Shown: positions 39,389-48,761, numbered from the stretch's first letter. The stretch is DNA of 64,000 nucleotides from Luteibacter anthropi (GCF_011759365.1 NZ_JAARLZ010000001.1:186001-250000), one strand, 5' to 3'. Translations and numbers: made by a program. Notes: a model not told the origin generated them from the letters alone.

Positions 39389-40612
39389 TCAACAGGCTTC
39401 GATGGCGTTGCCTGAGGTGTCGCGACGATCCACCGCCACCGACGCGCCCCACAGCAGCAGACCACCCAGCGCCAGCACGCTGCCGACCCAGCCGGGTGAG
39501 GTCCAGCCGTAGCCGTTGGCGATGGCGAGGCCGCCAAGGAATGGGCCCAGCGCGTTGGCGGTGTTGAATGCGGAATGGTTGAGCGAGGCGGCCAGGCCCT
39601 GCGCATCGCCGGCCACATCCATCAGGCGGGTCTGCAAAACCGTGCCCAGGGCCCCGCCAATGCCGATCAGGAAGACGGTAACGCCCAGAGTCCAGACGTT
39701 TCCGGCCGTGAACGGGAAGATCGCCAGGATGACGAGACTCCACAGCAGCAGGCCGCCGGCCGTGCGCATCAGGGCCCGGTCGGCGAACACCGGAACCACC
39801 ATATTGCCCAGGGTCATGCCGATACCGAACACGCCCATCACCCAGGGCACGGTGTCCAGCGACATGTGCGTGACGTGCAGCAGGATGTCGGCGAGATAGG
39901 TATAGACGGCAAACATGCCGCCGAAGCCGATGGCACCTATCCCCAGAGTTATCCACACCTGCGAGCGCTTCAGCGCACCCAGTTCACGCAGGGGGCTGGC
40001 CTTCGCATCGGCCGGCGTATCCGGCGCAAAAGCGAACACCGCGCTCAGGGTGGCGATGCCCAGCAGTGCCACCAGGGCAAAGCTCCAGCGCCAGCCGACG
40101 GCCTGGCCCAGCCAGCTGGCTAAAGGCACGCCGACGACGGTGGCAAAGGTGAGGCCGAGGAACATCTGGCCTACGGCGCGGGTCCGCCGGTTCGGCGGTA
40201 CTAGCGAACTGGCCACCAGCGCGCCGACGCCGAAATACGCACCGTGCGGCAGGCCCGCGAGGAAGCGGAACACCAGCATCCAGTGGTAATTGGGCGACAG
40301 GCCGGTCAGGCCGTTGAACACCGTGAACATCGCCATCAGCAGCAACAGCAGGCGGCGGCGCGGCAGGCGCGCGCCGAGCACGGTGATGATCGGCGCACCC
40401 ACCACCACACCCAGCGCGTAGGCGCTGATTGCATGGCCGGCCGTCGGCGCATCGATGCCCAGTCCCTGTGCAAACAGCGGCAGCATGCTCATCGAGGCGA
40501 ACTCGGTGGTGCCGATGGCAAAGCCACCGACGGCCAGGGCGAGGATCACCAGGCCCACATGGGGCGCGCGAACGGGCGGTGCCGCCCGGCTGGAGACAGG
40601 GGAGGAAGACAT
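39389..40612 (-). CDS. MFS transporter, AraJ/drug-efflux (DHA1) type
   Basis: The product is about 407 residues from ATG 40612; in-frame starts further up to 40678 would add a short polar leader. It has twelve predicted membrane helices and the DHA1 signature of the AraJ/YdhP/PbuE group: FAIGTTEFASMSMLPLFAQGLGI at the start, then GAPIITVLGARLPRRRLLLLLM and LAGLPHGAYFGVGALVASSLVP. These pumps export sugars, purines, arabinose-type compounds or drugs using protons. The substrate is unknown. It lies 8 bp after the convergent regulator gene. Confidence 0.88.
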   Translation of the reverse strand: MSSSPVSSRAAPPVRAPHVGLVILALAVGGFAIGTTEFASMSMLPLFAQGLGIDAPTAGHAISAYALGVVVGAPIITVLGARLPRRRLLLLLMAMFTVFNGLTGLSPNYHWMLVFRFLAGLPHGAYFGVGALVASSLVPPNRRTRAVGQMFLGLTFATVVGVPLASWLGQAVGWRWSFALVALLGIATLSAVFAFAPDTPADAKASPLRELGALKRSQVWITLGIGAIGFGGMFAVYTYLADILLHVTHMSLDTVPWVMGVFGIGMTLGNMVVPVFADRALMRTAGGLLLWSLVILAIFPFTAGNVWTLGVTVFLIGIGGALGTVLQTRLMDVAGDAQGLAASLNHSAFNTANALGPFLGGLAIANGYGWTSPGWVGSVLALGGLLLWGASVAVDRRDTSGNAIEAC

Positions 40613-40728
40613 CGAAGGACTCGTTGCAGGCGCGTACGCAGGGGATAGTGATGCGATGTTGCAGTGCATCACGGTCAAGCATACGGCTTTTCGGAGTCAA
40701 ACGGGCTAAATCGCAGGGTGAATCAGGC

Positions 40729-42231
40729 TCATCGATCCCGTCGGCGCATGCAGGTCCAGACCACGATGGCGGCGAGGGCCGCCACCGCCCCGGCGAGCAG
40801 GAAGGCATGGGCGAAACCGATGCCGTAGCTGGCGTGGGCCAGGGCGTCGAAGGTGGCGGCAGGTGTTGCCGGGGACGCGGCCCGGGCCTGTTCGAAGTCG
40901 CCCACCACCAGCCGGTCCAGCGCCATGCCCGACAAGCCCAACCCCGCCTGGGAGAACTGCTGCACGGCGGCGTCGTGCACGCCGGAGGCCAGGGCGGCGC
41001 CCAGGGTGGCGAACCCCAGCAGGATGCCGGCGAACCGGGCCGTGGTGGAGATGCCCGAGGCCATGCCCGCGCGGTCGGCCGGCACCGTGCCCATGATGGC
41101 TTTCTGGGTCTCGCCATTGAGCAGGCCGCCCCCCGTGCCCAGCACCGCCATGCCGGTGACGAGCCAGTTGGCATCCCCGCCCCCGGCCGCCAGCACCAGG
41201 ATGGCGTTGCCGATCGCCGTCACCACCAGGCCCAGCGCCAGTATGTCGTGAGCCGACAGCCGCTGGCCGAGGCGACGCCCTACATGCGGGAATACCAGCA
41301 TGGCCAGTGCAAACGGGAGCATGCCTATCCCCGCACCCAGGGCGTCGTCACCGCGCGCGTTCTGAAGGAACAGCGGCAGCAGCGAGGCCATCACCTGGGC
41401 GGCGGCGGCATAGGCGAACATCGCCAGCACCGCGCCCACGAACGGGGCGCCACGGAACAACGACAGGTCCAGCATCGGGTGGGCGCGATACCGTTCGACG
41501 ACGACGAAGGCGACACCCAGCGCGATACCGGCCGCCAGCCGTCCCAGCACGGTCGGGCTGGCCCAGCCGTGGGCGGGGCCGCCGATCAGGGCCCAGGTCA
41601 GGCAGAACATGGCGCCGGAAAACAGCAGCATGCCGGGCAGGTCGAGCGTGCGTGGCACCGGGTCGCGCGATTCGGGAATGACTGGCAGCACCGCCAGGCC
41701 CAGCACGAAGCAGATCGGTGCATTGATGTGGAAGGCCCAGGGCCAGCCCACGTAACGATTGATGAGGCCACCGGCCAGCGGCGACAGCACCATGGTCAGC
41801 CCCATCACCGTACCCCAGGCCGCCCAGGCGCGGGCGCGCTGCTGGGGCTCGGTAAAGGCGTGGCCGATGATGGCCAGCGCCGGTGCAATCTGGAAGGCGG
41901 CGCCGATGCCCTGCACGGCGCGTGCGAGGTACAGGGCCGCTGCGCTCGGCGCGAGCCCGCAGGCCACCGAGGACAGGCCGAACACGGTCAGGCCGAACAG
42001 GTATACGCGCTTGCGGCCATAGCGATCGGCGATGGCGCCCGCAGGCAGCAGCAGGGAGGCGAAGCACAGCACGTAGCTGGTGATCACCCATTCGATGTCG
42101 GCAAAGGAGGCGTGCAGGTCGTGTGCGATGGTGGGCAGCACGACCCCGACCACGTTGGTATCGAGCACGGTGAGCGCGCAGCCGGCGGAGGCGACGATCA
42201 GCAGGGCGCGTTGGGCGGCAGAGGGGTTCAT
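40729..42231 (-). CDS. MFS transporter, DHA2 (EmrB/QacA) 14-helix type
   Basis: The product is about 500 residues from ATG 42231, with 14 predicted membrane helices. Seen: CALTVLDTNVVGVVLPTIAHDL in helix 1, SYVLCFASLLLPAGAIADRYGRKRVYLFGL (motif A), RAVQGIGAAFQIAPALAIIGHAF and the antiporter motif LSPLAGGLINRYVGWPWAFHINAP. Such pumps expel drugs and toxic organics with protons. No membrane-fusion partner lies next to it, so it may act alone. A LysR regulator gene (42310-43218) lies upstream on the same strand. Confidence 0.9.
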   Translation of the reverse strand: MNPSAAQRALLIVASAGCALTVLDTNVVGVVLPTIAHDLHASFADIEWVITSYVLCFASLLLPAGAIADRYGRKRVYLFGLTVFGLSSVACGLAPSAAALYLARAVQGIGAAFQIAPALAIIGHAFTEPQQRARAWAAWGTVMGLTMVLSPLAGGLINRYVGWPWAFHINAPICFVLGLAVLPVIPESRDPVPRTLDLPGMLLFSGAMFCLTWALIGGPAHGWASPTVLGRLAAGIALGVAFVVVERYRAHPMLDLSLFRGAPFVGAVLAMFAYAAAAQVMASLLPLFLQNARGDDALGAGIGMLPFALAMLVFPHVGRRLGQRLSAHDILALGLVVTAIGNAILVLAAGGGDANWLVTGMAVLGTGGGLLNGETQKAIMGTVPADRAGMASGISTTARFAGILLGFATLGAALASGVHDAAVQQFSQAGLGLSGMALDRLVVGDFEQARAASPATPAATFDALAHASYGIGFAHAFLLAGAVAALAAIVVWTCMRRRDR

Positions 42232-42309
42232 GGACGGCAGGTGCAGCGATGGGAAACCCATTGCAGCAGTCGTCCACGTTCATCGCATTGCCGCCAGGGT
42301 GGCAGTTGG

Positions 42310-43218
42310 TTAGCTTCTACCTAAGCTTGGCCCCAGCTCCTGCAGCAGGTCGATGAAGGCGCGCAGGGCCGAGGTGACTTGGCGCTGGCGCGGGTAATAC
42401 AGCATGAACCCCGGATAGGGCGGCAGCCAGTCGTCCAGCACGCTGACCAGTTGCCCCTGCCGGATGAATGCTTCCACCTGTTCCTCGAAGACCAGCATGA
42501 AGCCTATGCCGGCAAGGGCGGCATCCAGTGCGGATTCGAAGGCATTGAAGGTGCAGCGCCCGCGGACATCCACCTCCAGCTTCGTTTCACCCTGCTCGAA
42601 CTCCCAGTGATAAAGACGGCCGCTGGGAAACCGGAAACGGATGCAATCGTGCGACAGCAGGTCGTAGGGATGCGTGGGGATGCCACGCGCGGCGATGTAC
42701 TCGGGCGTGGCCACGCAGATGCTGCGCTTCGGCCCGCCGAAGGGCACGGCCACCATGTCCTCGGGGATCGACTCATGGAAGCGCACGCCTGCGTCGTAGC
42801 CATCCGCGACGATATCGATCATGCCGTTGTTGTCCACCGCCTCGAAATGGATGTCCGGATAGCGGCGCAGGAAGATGGGCAGCACCGGCGGCAGCAGCAG
42901 CCGACCGGCCACGCTGGGCATATTGATCCGCAGGGTGCCCGCCGGGGTACCCCGGAACTCGTTCATTTCCGCCAGCGCCTCGCCCACGTCGCGCAGGGCC
43001 GGTTGCAGGCGTTCGAGCAGGCGCTGCCCCGCTTCGGTAAGCGAGACGCTGCGGGTGGTGCGGTGGAACAGGGTCACCCCCAGGCGTTCCTCCAGCCCGC
43101 GGATGGCATAGCTGATGGCCGAGGTGGACAGCGACAGCTCCACCCCTGCCTTGCGAAAGCTGGCATGGCGGGCGACGGCCGCGAAGGCGGCAAGATGGGA
43201 GAGATTGTCCGGTCGCAT
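42310..43218 (-). CDS. LysR-family transcriptional regulator
   Basis: This 302-residue regulator has an N-terminal winged helix (about 1-65: LSHLAAFAAVARHASFRKAGVELSLSTSAISYAIRGLEERLGVTLFHRTTRSV) followed by a two-lobed effector domain. It diverges from the alcohol dehydrogenase gene at 43324. A 13-bp perfect palindrome at 43236-43248 lies in the gap and is a likely binding site for control of both genes. The effector is unknown. Confidence 0.92.
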   Translation of the reverse strand: MRPDNLSHLAAFAAVARHASFRKAGVELSLSTSAISYAIRGLEERLGVTLFHRTTRSVSLTEAGQRLLERLQPALRDVGEALAEMNEFRGTPAGTLRINMPSVAGRLLLPPVLPIFLRRYPDIHFEAVDNNGMIDIVADGYDAGVRFHESIPEDMVAVPFGGPKRSICVATPEYIAARGIPTHPYDLLSHDCIRFRFPSGRLYHWEFEQGETKLEVDVRGRCTFNAFESALDAALAGIGFMLVFEEQVEAFIRQGQLVSVLDDWLPPYPGFMLYYPRQRQVTSALRAFIDLLQELGPSLGRS

Positions 43219-43235
43219 GATTATCTAGGATATCT

Positions 43236-43248
43236 CAACGATTCGTTG
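43236..43248. promoter_or_regulatory. Palindromic site between the LysR gene and the dehydrogenase gene
   Basis: CAACGATTCGTTG, a perfect palindrome around a central T, lies 18 bp before the regulator start and about 75 bp before the dehydrogenase start. It suits a LysR dimer contact. Confidence 0.5.
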
Positions 43249-43323
43249 CAAAAATCCCGCTGGCCCGCCGGATTGTTGAAGTTTATGGTTTCCTGATTTC
43301 CCACCCGGTTGAGGACGACACCC

Positions 43324-44391
43324 ATGTTCGAAGTACGCGGATATGCCGCCAAGGACGCTAAGTCCCCCCTCGTCCCTTTCAATTTCAAGCGCCGCGACGT
43401 TGGCGCGCACGATATCCACATCGAAATCCTGTACAGCGGCATCTGCCATTCGGACCTGCACCAGGCGCATAACGACTGGGGCAATTCGATCTACCCGATG
43501 GTCCCCGGCCACGAGATCGTCGGCCGCGTCGTGGCGGTGGGTGCGCAGGTGAAGAAGTTCAAGGTGGGCGATATCGCCGGCGTGGGCTGCATGGTGGATT
43601 CCTGCCGTGAGTGCGCGTCGTGCAAGCGCGACCTGGAGCAGTACTGCCTGAACCACACCAGCTTCACCTACAACGGCACCGAGCAGGACAAGAAGACCCC
43701 GACCCAGGGCGGCTACTCCACCGACATCGTGGTCGAGGAGCGCTTCGCGGTGAAGATCTCGAAGGATCTCGACCTCAAGGCCGTTGCTCCCCTGCTCTGC
43801 GCCGGCATCACCACCTATTCGCCGCTGAGCCACTGGAAGCAGAACGTCGCAGGCAAGAAGGTCGGCGTGATCGGCCTGGGTGGCCTGGGCCACATGGGCG
43901 TGAAGTTTGCCAAGGCCATGGGTGCCCACGTCACCATGATCACCACCTCCGAAGCCAAGGGTGCGGATGCCAAGCGCCTGGGCGCCGATGCGGTGCTGGT
44001 GTCGAAGGACGCCGAGGCCATGCAGAAGGCCGCCGCCAGCTTCGACTTCCTGCTCAACACCATTCCGGTCAGCCACGACATCAACCCGTATATCGCGCTG
44101 CTGGCGCTGGACGGTGTGATGGTGCTGGTGGGCGTGCTCACGCCGGTCGATCCGGTGTTCGGTGGCGGCCTCATGCTGCCGCGTCGCTCGGTGGCCGGTT
44201 CGGCCATCGGCGGCATGGCCGAAACCCAGGAAATGATGGACTTCTGCGCGAAGCACAACATCGTGTCCGACGTGGAAGTGGTGGACATGGCGTCGGTCAA
44301 CCAGACCTACGAGCGCCTGGTGAAGAACGACGTGCGCTATCGCTTCGTGATCGACATGGCCACCATGAAGGACGCGCCGGTCGCGGCCTGA
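43324..44391 (+). CDS. Zinc-dependent NAD(P) alcohol dehydrogenase, cinnamyl-alcohol/YahK type
   Basis: The product is 355 residues from ATG 43324, with GAGGA upstream. Catalytic zinc ligands are in GICHSDLHQAHNDWG and PMVPGHEIVG. The four structural-zinc cysteines are in GCMVDSCRECASCKRDLEQYC. The Rossmann motif is GLGGLGHMGVKFAKAMGAHV. The group reduces aldehydes (cinnamaldehyde-like and short aliphatic) to alcohols, mostly with NADPH. Control by the divergent LysR protein is likely. A very stable hairpin follows the stop. Confidence 0.92.
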   Translation: MFEVRGYAAKDAKSPLVPFNFKRRDVGAHDIHIEILYSGICHSDLHQAHNDWGNSIYPMVPGHEIVGRVVAVGAQVKKFKVGDIAGVGCMVDSCRECASCKRDLEQYCLNHTSFTYNGTEQDKKTPTQGGYSTDIVVEERFAVKISKDLDLKAVAPLLCAGITTYSPLSHWKQNVAGKKVGVIGLGGLGHMGVKFAKAMGAHVTMITTSEAKGADAKRLGADAVLVSKDAEAMQKAAASFDFLLNTIPVSHDINPYIALLALDGVMVLVGVLTPVDPVFGGGLMLPRRSVAGSAIGGMAETQEMMDFCAKHNIVSDVEVVDMASVNQTYERLVKNDVRYRFVIDMATMKDAPVAA

Positions 44392-44399
44392 TGGCATGC

Positions 44400-44429
44400 G
44401 TTCCGGGCCGTCCACGGACGGCCCGGAAC
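44400..44429. terminator. Stable hairpin after the alcohol dehydrogenase gene
   Basis: A 14-bp perfect stem (44400-44413 with 44416-44429) lies 8 bp after the stop codon. There is no strong T-run, so it may act as a weak terminator. Confidence 0.55.
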
Positions 44430-44467
44430 GGTTATCTTCGGCGCCGGCAGAACCTGGAATTGTTCCG

Positions 44468-45649
44468 TTGAAGCGCTTCTTTCGTTACCTGGCGATCCTC
44501 GCCGTTCTTCTCGTCGTTTTCCTTGGTGTCGTTGCCCTCACTGCGTGGCCGAACGTCGGCGCGCTATCGCAAGGGCACGAGCTGGCGCGCGACGAAGCCT
44601 CGCCGCAGTGGCACGGCGGTCGTTTCGCCAATCCGCAGCCCATGTTCATCGACCTCAAGGGCGGCATCCTCCAGCTGTTCGCATCGCGACCGGGCGAAGA
44701 GCCCGATGCGCCGGTGCCCACGGTGGACGCCTCGGCCGCGTATCGCACGCCGCCGGCCAGCGGCCTGCGCGCGAGCTGGTTCGGGCACTCATCGATGCTG
44801 CTGGAGATCGACGGCACCAACGTCATCGTCGATCCGTTCTGGAGCGAGCGCACTTCGCCGTTTTCGTGGCTGGGTCCGAAGCGCTGGTATGCACCGCCCG
44901 TGTCGATCGATCACCTGCCGCACGTCGATGTGGTGGTGATCTCCCACGACCACTACGACCATCTCGATCGCCCGTCGGTGCAGGCCTTCAATCAGCGGGG
45001 TGTGCGTTTCGTCGTGCCGCTGGGCATCGGCGCGCACCTGGAAGACTGGGGCGTTCCCCGTGAACGCATCACTGAACTGGACTGGTGGCAGGACACGACG
45101 GTGGGCACGTTGCGCATCGTGTCCACGCCATCGCGCCATGCATCGGGACGCCTGAACGGCAACAGCGGCCACACCTTGTGGACGGGCTTCGCCCTGCTCG
45201 GTCCGGCGCATCGCGTGTTCTATTCCGGCGACACCGGCATGAACGACACCTTCGTCGATGTCGGTGAGCGCTATGGCCCCTTCGACGTCAGTCTCATCGA
45301 GACGGGTCAGTACGACGCTCAGTGGCCCGACTGGCACCTCGGTCCGGAGCAGGCGGTGCGGGTACACCAGGAAGTGCGCGCGCGCACCATGATCCCGGTG
45401 CACTGGGGGCTGCTCAAGCTGGCGCACCACGCCTGGACGGAACCACCGGAACGCGTACTCGCCGCCGCCCGCTGCGTGCATGCTGACGTGCTCATTCCCG
45501 AACCGGGCCAGGCGGTGGAACCGACTACGCATCCGGTCATCCCGCGCTGGTGGCCGTCCATTCCCTGGCATACCGCCGTACAGCGCCCCATCGTCGCCAC
45601 GCATCATGGCGATCCGGCTGACCGCTTTGCTGCCCTGACCTGTCCCTAG
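44468..45649 (+). CDS. MBL-fold metallohydrolase (NAPE-PLD/UlaG-like), membrane anchored
   Basis: The product is about 393 residues from TTG 44468, just before a basic-hydrophobic anchor (KRFFRYLAILAVLLVVFLGVVALTAW). An ATG at 44396 is in frame but would overlap the stable hairpin downstream of the dehydrogenase gene. The metal-binding motif of the metallo-beta-lactamase fold is SHDHYDHLD. Other ligands are likely in GHSSMLLEIDG, YSGDTGMND and MIPVHWG. The group includes phospholipase D-like NAPE-PLD and lactonase UlaG. A lipid or phosphodiester substrate is only a guess. It converges on the HxlR gene with a 3-bp gap. Confidence 0.85.
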   Translation: MKRFFRYLAILAVLLVVFLGVVALTAWPNVGALSQGHELARDEASPQWHGGRFANPQPMFIDLKGGILQLFASRPGEEPDAPVPTVDASAAYRTPPASGLRASWFGHSSMLLEIDGTNVIVDPFWSERTSPFSWLGPKRWYAPPVSIDHLPHVDVVVISHDHYDHLDRPSVQAFNQRGVRFVVPLGIGAHLEDWGVPRERITELDWWQDTTVGTLRIVSTPSRHASGRLNGNSGHTLWTGFALLGPAHRVFYSGDTGMNDTFVDVGERYGPFDVSLIETGQYDAQWPDWHLGPEQAVRVHQEVRARTMIPVHWGLLKLAHHAWTEPPERVLAAARCVHADVLIPEPGQAVEPTTHPVIPRWWPSIPWHTAVQRPIVATHHGDPADRFAALTCP

Positions 45650-45652
45650 GGA

Positions 45653-46102
45653 TCAGGCCACGCCCTCGGGCAGCACGATCCGCGTGCGCACCTCTCCGAA
45701 GGGCGCTCCGGTGGCTTCGTCCACCACGATGGCGTTCGCCCGCTCGCCCGTGTCCTCGTTGACCAGGTAACTGAGCGGCGCGCCGCAGCCGTTGTGGCGG
45801 CGGCCCCACTCGCCGATCGCCGCCAGGATTGGCAGGAATTCCCTGCCGGCCTGGGTCATCACGTATTCGTCGCGAGGCGGCCGCTCGTTGTAGCGGCGCT
45901 TTTCCAGCACGCCCACGTCCGTAAGCGCCTTCAGGCGACGGGACAGGATGTTGGGCGCGATGCCCAGGTTCGAGCGCAGCTGGTCGAACTGGGTCTGTCC
46001 ACGCCCTACCTCGCGCAGGATCAGCGCACTCCACGCGTCGCCCACCAGGGCCAGGCCCCGGGCGATCGGACAGGTGCCGGAAGAAAGTTTCTCGGGGTCC
46101 AT
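45653..46102 (-). CDS. HxlR-family transcriptional regulator
   Basis: This 149-residue protein has an HxlR-type winged helix: CPIARGLALVGDAWSALILREVGRGQTQFDQLRSNLGIAPNILSRRLKAL, including an early cysteine (C11), which in some relatives senses thiol-reactive compounds. It diverges from the SDR gene at 46182 with a 79-bp gap and probably controls it, a common arrangement for reductive detoxification of electrophiles. Confidence 0.9.
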   Translation of the reverse strand: MDPEKLSSGTCPIARGLALVGDAWSALILREVGRGQTQFDQLRSNLGIAPNILSRRLKALTDVGVLEKRRYNERPPRDEYVMTQAGREFLPILAAIGEWGRRHNGCGAPLSYLVNEDTGERANAIVVDEATGAPFGEVRTRIVLPEGVA

Positions 46103-46181
46103 TGCAATATGGTAGCGACGTCCCTATCGTACCGCAACGCAGTCACTATCGTTTTGATATCCACAGGTACGGAGAGATCCC

Positions 46182-46979
46182 ATGAGCAATGAACAGAGCA
46201 AGGGTACGGCGCTGGTCACCGGCGCCTCCGGTGGCATTGGCGAGGTGTATGCGGAGCGTCTGGCCGACCGGGGTTACGACCTCATCCTTGCAGCGCGCCG
46301 CACGGATCGCCTTGAAGCCCTGGCAGCGAAGCTGCGCGAACGCACCGGCCGCCAGGTCGAGGTGCTGCGCGCCGACCTGTCCCGGCGCGCGGACATCGAG
46401 GCGCTGGAGCAGCGCCTTGCCACGGATGAGGCCATCACCCTGCTGGTGAACAACGCGGGCATCTCGCTCAACGGCAGCATCCTGGAAAATGGCGCCGACG
46501 CCATCGAAAGCCTGCTCACCATCAACGTCACGGCACCGACCCTGCTGTCGGCGGCGGCGGCCAAGGCATTCAAGGCGCGCGACAAGGGCGGCATCATCAA
46601 CATCGCCTCGGTGCTGGCGCTGGTTCCGGAACTGTTCGACGGAATCTACAGCGGTAGCAAGGCGCACCTGGTGAACGTGACGCTGGGTCTGGCGAAGGTC
46701 CTGCAGGGCACGAACGTGCACGCGCAGGCGGTGCTGCCCGGCGCTACCCGCACGGAAATCTGGGACAAGTCAGGCAAGGATGTCGATGCCCTGCTACCGG
46801 GCAAGGTGATGGAAACCGCCGACCTCGTGGACGCTGCCCTGCTGGGCTACGACCGCGGTGAAGTCGTGACGATTCCCACCCTGCACGAGGAAGGTCATTT
46901 CCGCATCTACGACAGCGCGAGGAAGATCATGGCACCACTGCTGTCCAACAAGGACGTCGCACCGCGTTATCGCGCATGA
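46182..46979 (+). CDS. Short-chain dehydrogenase/reductase
   Basis: This 265-residue SDR has the cofactor motif TGASGGIGEVYAERLADRGY, NNAGISLNGS, a catalytic serine in NIASVLAL and the Y-x3-K motif YSGSKAHLV. The Arg-rich loop after the second strand (LAARRTDRLEAL) favours NADPH. The substrate is unknown. It is divergent from an HxlR regulator, so induction by an electrophile or aldehyde is plausible. Confidence 0.92.
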   Translation: MSNEQSKGTALVTGASGGIGEVYAERLADRGYDLILAARRTDRLEALAAKLRERTGRQVEVLRADLSRRADIEALEQRLATDEAITLLVNNAGISLNGSILENGADAIESLLTINVTAPTLLSAAAAKAFKARDKGGIINIASVLALVPELFDGIYSGSKAHLVNVTLGLAKVLQGTNVHAQAVLPGATRTEIWDKSGKDVDALLPGKVMETADLVDAALLGYDRGEVVTIPTLHEEGHFRIYDSARKIMAPLLSNKDVAPRYRA

Positions 46980-46986
46980 CGCAAGA

Positions 46987-47015
46987 GGCGGTCGCAGGCG
47001 TGGCCTGCGACCGCC
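46987..47015. terminator. Hairpin between convergent SDR and PQQ-dehydrogenase genes
   Basis: A 13-bp perfect stem (46987-46999 with 47003-47015) has AAGAG before it and CTCTT after it. It lies between the two convergent stops at 46979 and 47022. Confidence 0.7.
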
Positions 47016-47021
47016 CGTCTC

Positions 47022-48761
47022 TTACGGCTTCGGGGTGATCCGGCGCAGCATGCCGTCGCCACCGCCACGCACGTACCAGATGCTGCCATCGGCGGCGACC
47101 TTCAGCGCGCGCACGCTACCGGTATAGGTGCCCTTGGCATCGCGACCGTAGCGCTCCACGCCCGTCACGTTGCCCGAGGTATCGAGGATCACGCGATACA
47201 GCGCGATCGACGAGGTGGAACCCAGCAGTGCGGAGCCCTTCCACTGCGGGAACAGGTTGCCGTTGTAGAAGGCCAGGCCCGAGGGCGACATCGAGTTGGT
47301 GGTGGGGAACCAGCCCCAGTACGCCGCCGGCTGCACGTACTGTGGTGCCGTGTCGTGACGCGGATACGGCTGGCCCGGCATCCAGGCATCGCCGTTGTAG
47401 TGATTGCCGTTGCTGACCAGCGGCCAGCCGTAGTTGCCGCCCTTCACGATGAGGTTGAACTCATCGCCGGAAGCCGGGCCCATCTCGGTTTCCCACAACT
47501 TGCCGTCGGCGCTGAACGCCAGGCCGTACGGATTGCGGAAGCCGCTGGCCCAGATCTGGCCGGCCACGCCAGGCTGCGATGCATTGGGGTTGTCGCTGGG
47601 TGTGCTGCCGTCGAGGTTGAGCCGGATGATCTTGCCCAGGCCGGAGTTGGGCAGCTGCGCGGTAAAGCCACGATCGCCCTTCGCATCCGGGATGTCACCA
47701 TCGCCGGCAGAGAGGAACACGTGCTGGCCATCCGGCGCGAAGGCGATGCGTGCCCCGGGCTGGCCGCGCACCGAGTAATTCGACGGCTCCTGCCAGACCA
47801 CCTGCAGGTTGGCGAGCGATGCGCCCTGTGCCGATTCGTCCAGGCGTGCCTTGGCGAGGGTGAGGTGGTTGTTGCCGTCGGTGGCCTTCGCCACATAGCT
47901 GAACCACAGCGTGTGGTCCTGTGCGAAGGTCGGCGATGCAGCCACGTCGTGGAAGCCGCTCTGGCCGCCGCCGCCGTTGGCACCGACCGAGGTCGGCAGG
48001 CCCGTGATCGAGGTCTTCGCACCGGCGGTGGTCACCACGTACATGTGGTCGCTCTTCTCGGTCACTACGACGCGGCCGTCGGGCAGGAAGTCGAGACCCC
48101 AGGGGTTGTTGAAGGAGGCGACGTCGGCGATGACGAACGGTGCCGGCGGCTCGGTCTGCGCACCGGCGACGCGTGCGTTGTAGGACGTGGTCGGGCCGTT
48201 GCCCGGATTCGGCGGGTTGCCGTTACCTGGATCACCGGGGTTGCCAGGATTACCGGGATCACCCGGGTTGCCCGGATCACCGGGCGTGGAATCGTCTGCG
48301 CCGAACACCTGGAATTCAAACAGCGAATAGCCGTACTGGGTGGTGCGCGTGAGTCCGTACATGCGCACATAGCGCGCCTTGGCCGGGGAGAAATCCAGCG
48401 TTTCGCTGCCACCCTTGCTGGTGGGCTGGGTAGCGACCGGCTGCCAGCTCTGGCCGTCGGTGGAGACATCGATGTGATACATCCCCGCGTGCGCACGCTC
48501 CCAGTCGAGCGTGACGCGGTTGATCTTCTGCACGGAGCCCAGGTCGACCGAGATCCACTGCGGATCGGAGGCGGCGGACGACCAGCGGGTGTCCATGCGT
48601 CCATCGTTGACGTTGTCGGCCTTGAAGGCGATGGCGTTCTCGGTGCTGCTCGCGGTGACGGGGCGATGAAGCGCGAGGTTGACCGGCGTGCTCTGCGCGA
48701 AAGCACAGGGCGCGGTCAGTACGGCGGCTAGCGTAAACAGGATCGGCGATACGCGACGCAT
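47022..48761 (-). CDS. Secreted discoidin-domain PQQ-type sugar dehydrogenase
   Basis: The product is about 579 residues from ATG 48761, with GGAG seven bases upstream. It has a signal peptide (ending CAFAQ) and an F5/8 type C (discoidin) domain at about 25-160 (LHRPVTASSTENAIAFKADNVNDG, DTRWSS). A collagen-like linker of Gly-Asp/Asn-Pro-Gly units follows at about 165-195, then a six-bladed glucose/sorbosone dehydrogenase domain (WGLDFLPDGRVVVTEKSDHMYVV, FRNPYGLAFSADGKLWETEMGP, GGNYGWPLVSNG). The enzyme part oxidises aldoses with PQQ; the discoidin part should bind carbohydrate, so it may act on cell-surface or plant sugars (inference). Confidence 0.88.
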   Translation of the reverse strand: MRRVSPILFTLAAVLTAPCAFAQSTPVNLALHRPVTASSTENAIAFKADNVNDGRMDTRWSSAASDPQWISVDLGSVQKINRVTLDWERAHAGMYHIDVSTDGQSWQPVATQPTSKGGSETLDFSPAKARYVRMYGLTRTTQYGYSLFEFQVFGADDSTPGDPGNPGDPGNPGNPGDPGNGNPPNPGNGPTTSYNARVAGAQTEPPAPFVIADVASFNNPWGLDFLPDGRVVVTEKSDHMYVVTTAGAKTSITGLPTSVGANGGGGQSGFHDVAASPTFAQDHTLWFSYVAKATDGNNHLTLAKARLDESAQGASLANLQVVWQEPSNYSVRGQPGARIAFAPDGQHVFLSAGDGDIPDAKGDRGFTAQLPNSGLGKIIRLNLDGSTPSDNPNASQPGVAGQIWASGFRNPYGLAFSADGKLWETEMGPASGDEFNLIVKGGNYGWPLVSNGNHYNGDAWMPGQPYPRHDTAPQYVQPAAYWGWFPTTNSMSPSGLAFYNGNLFPQWKGSALLGSTSSIALYRVILDTSGNVTGVERYGRDAKGTYTGSVRALKVAADGSIWYVRGGGDGMLRRITPKP

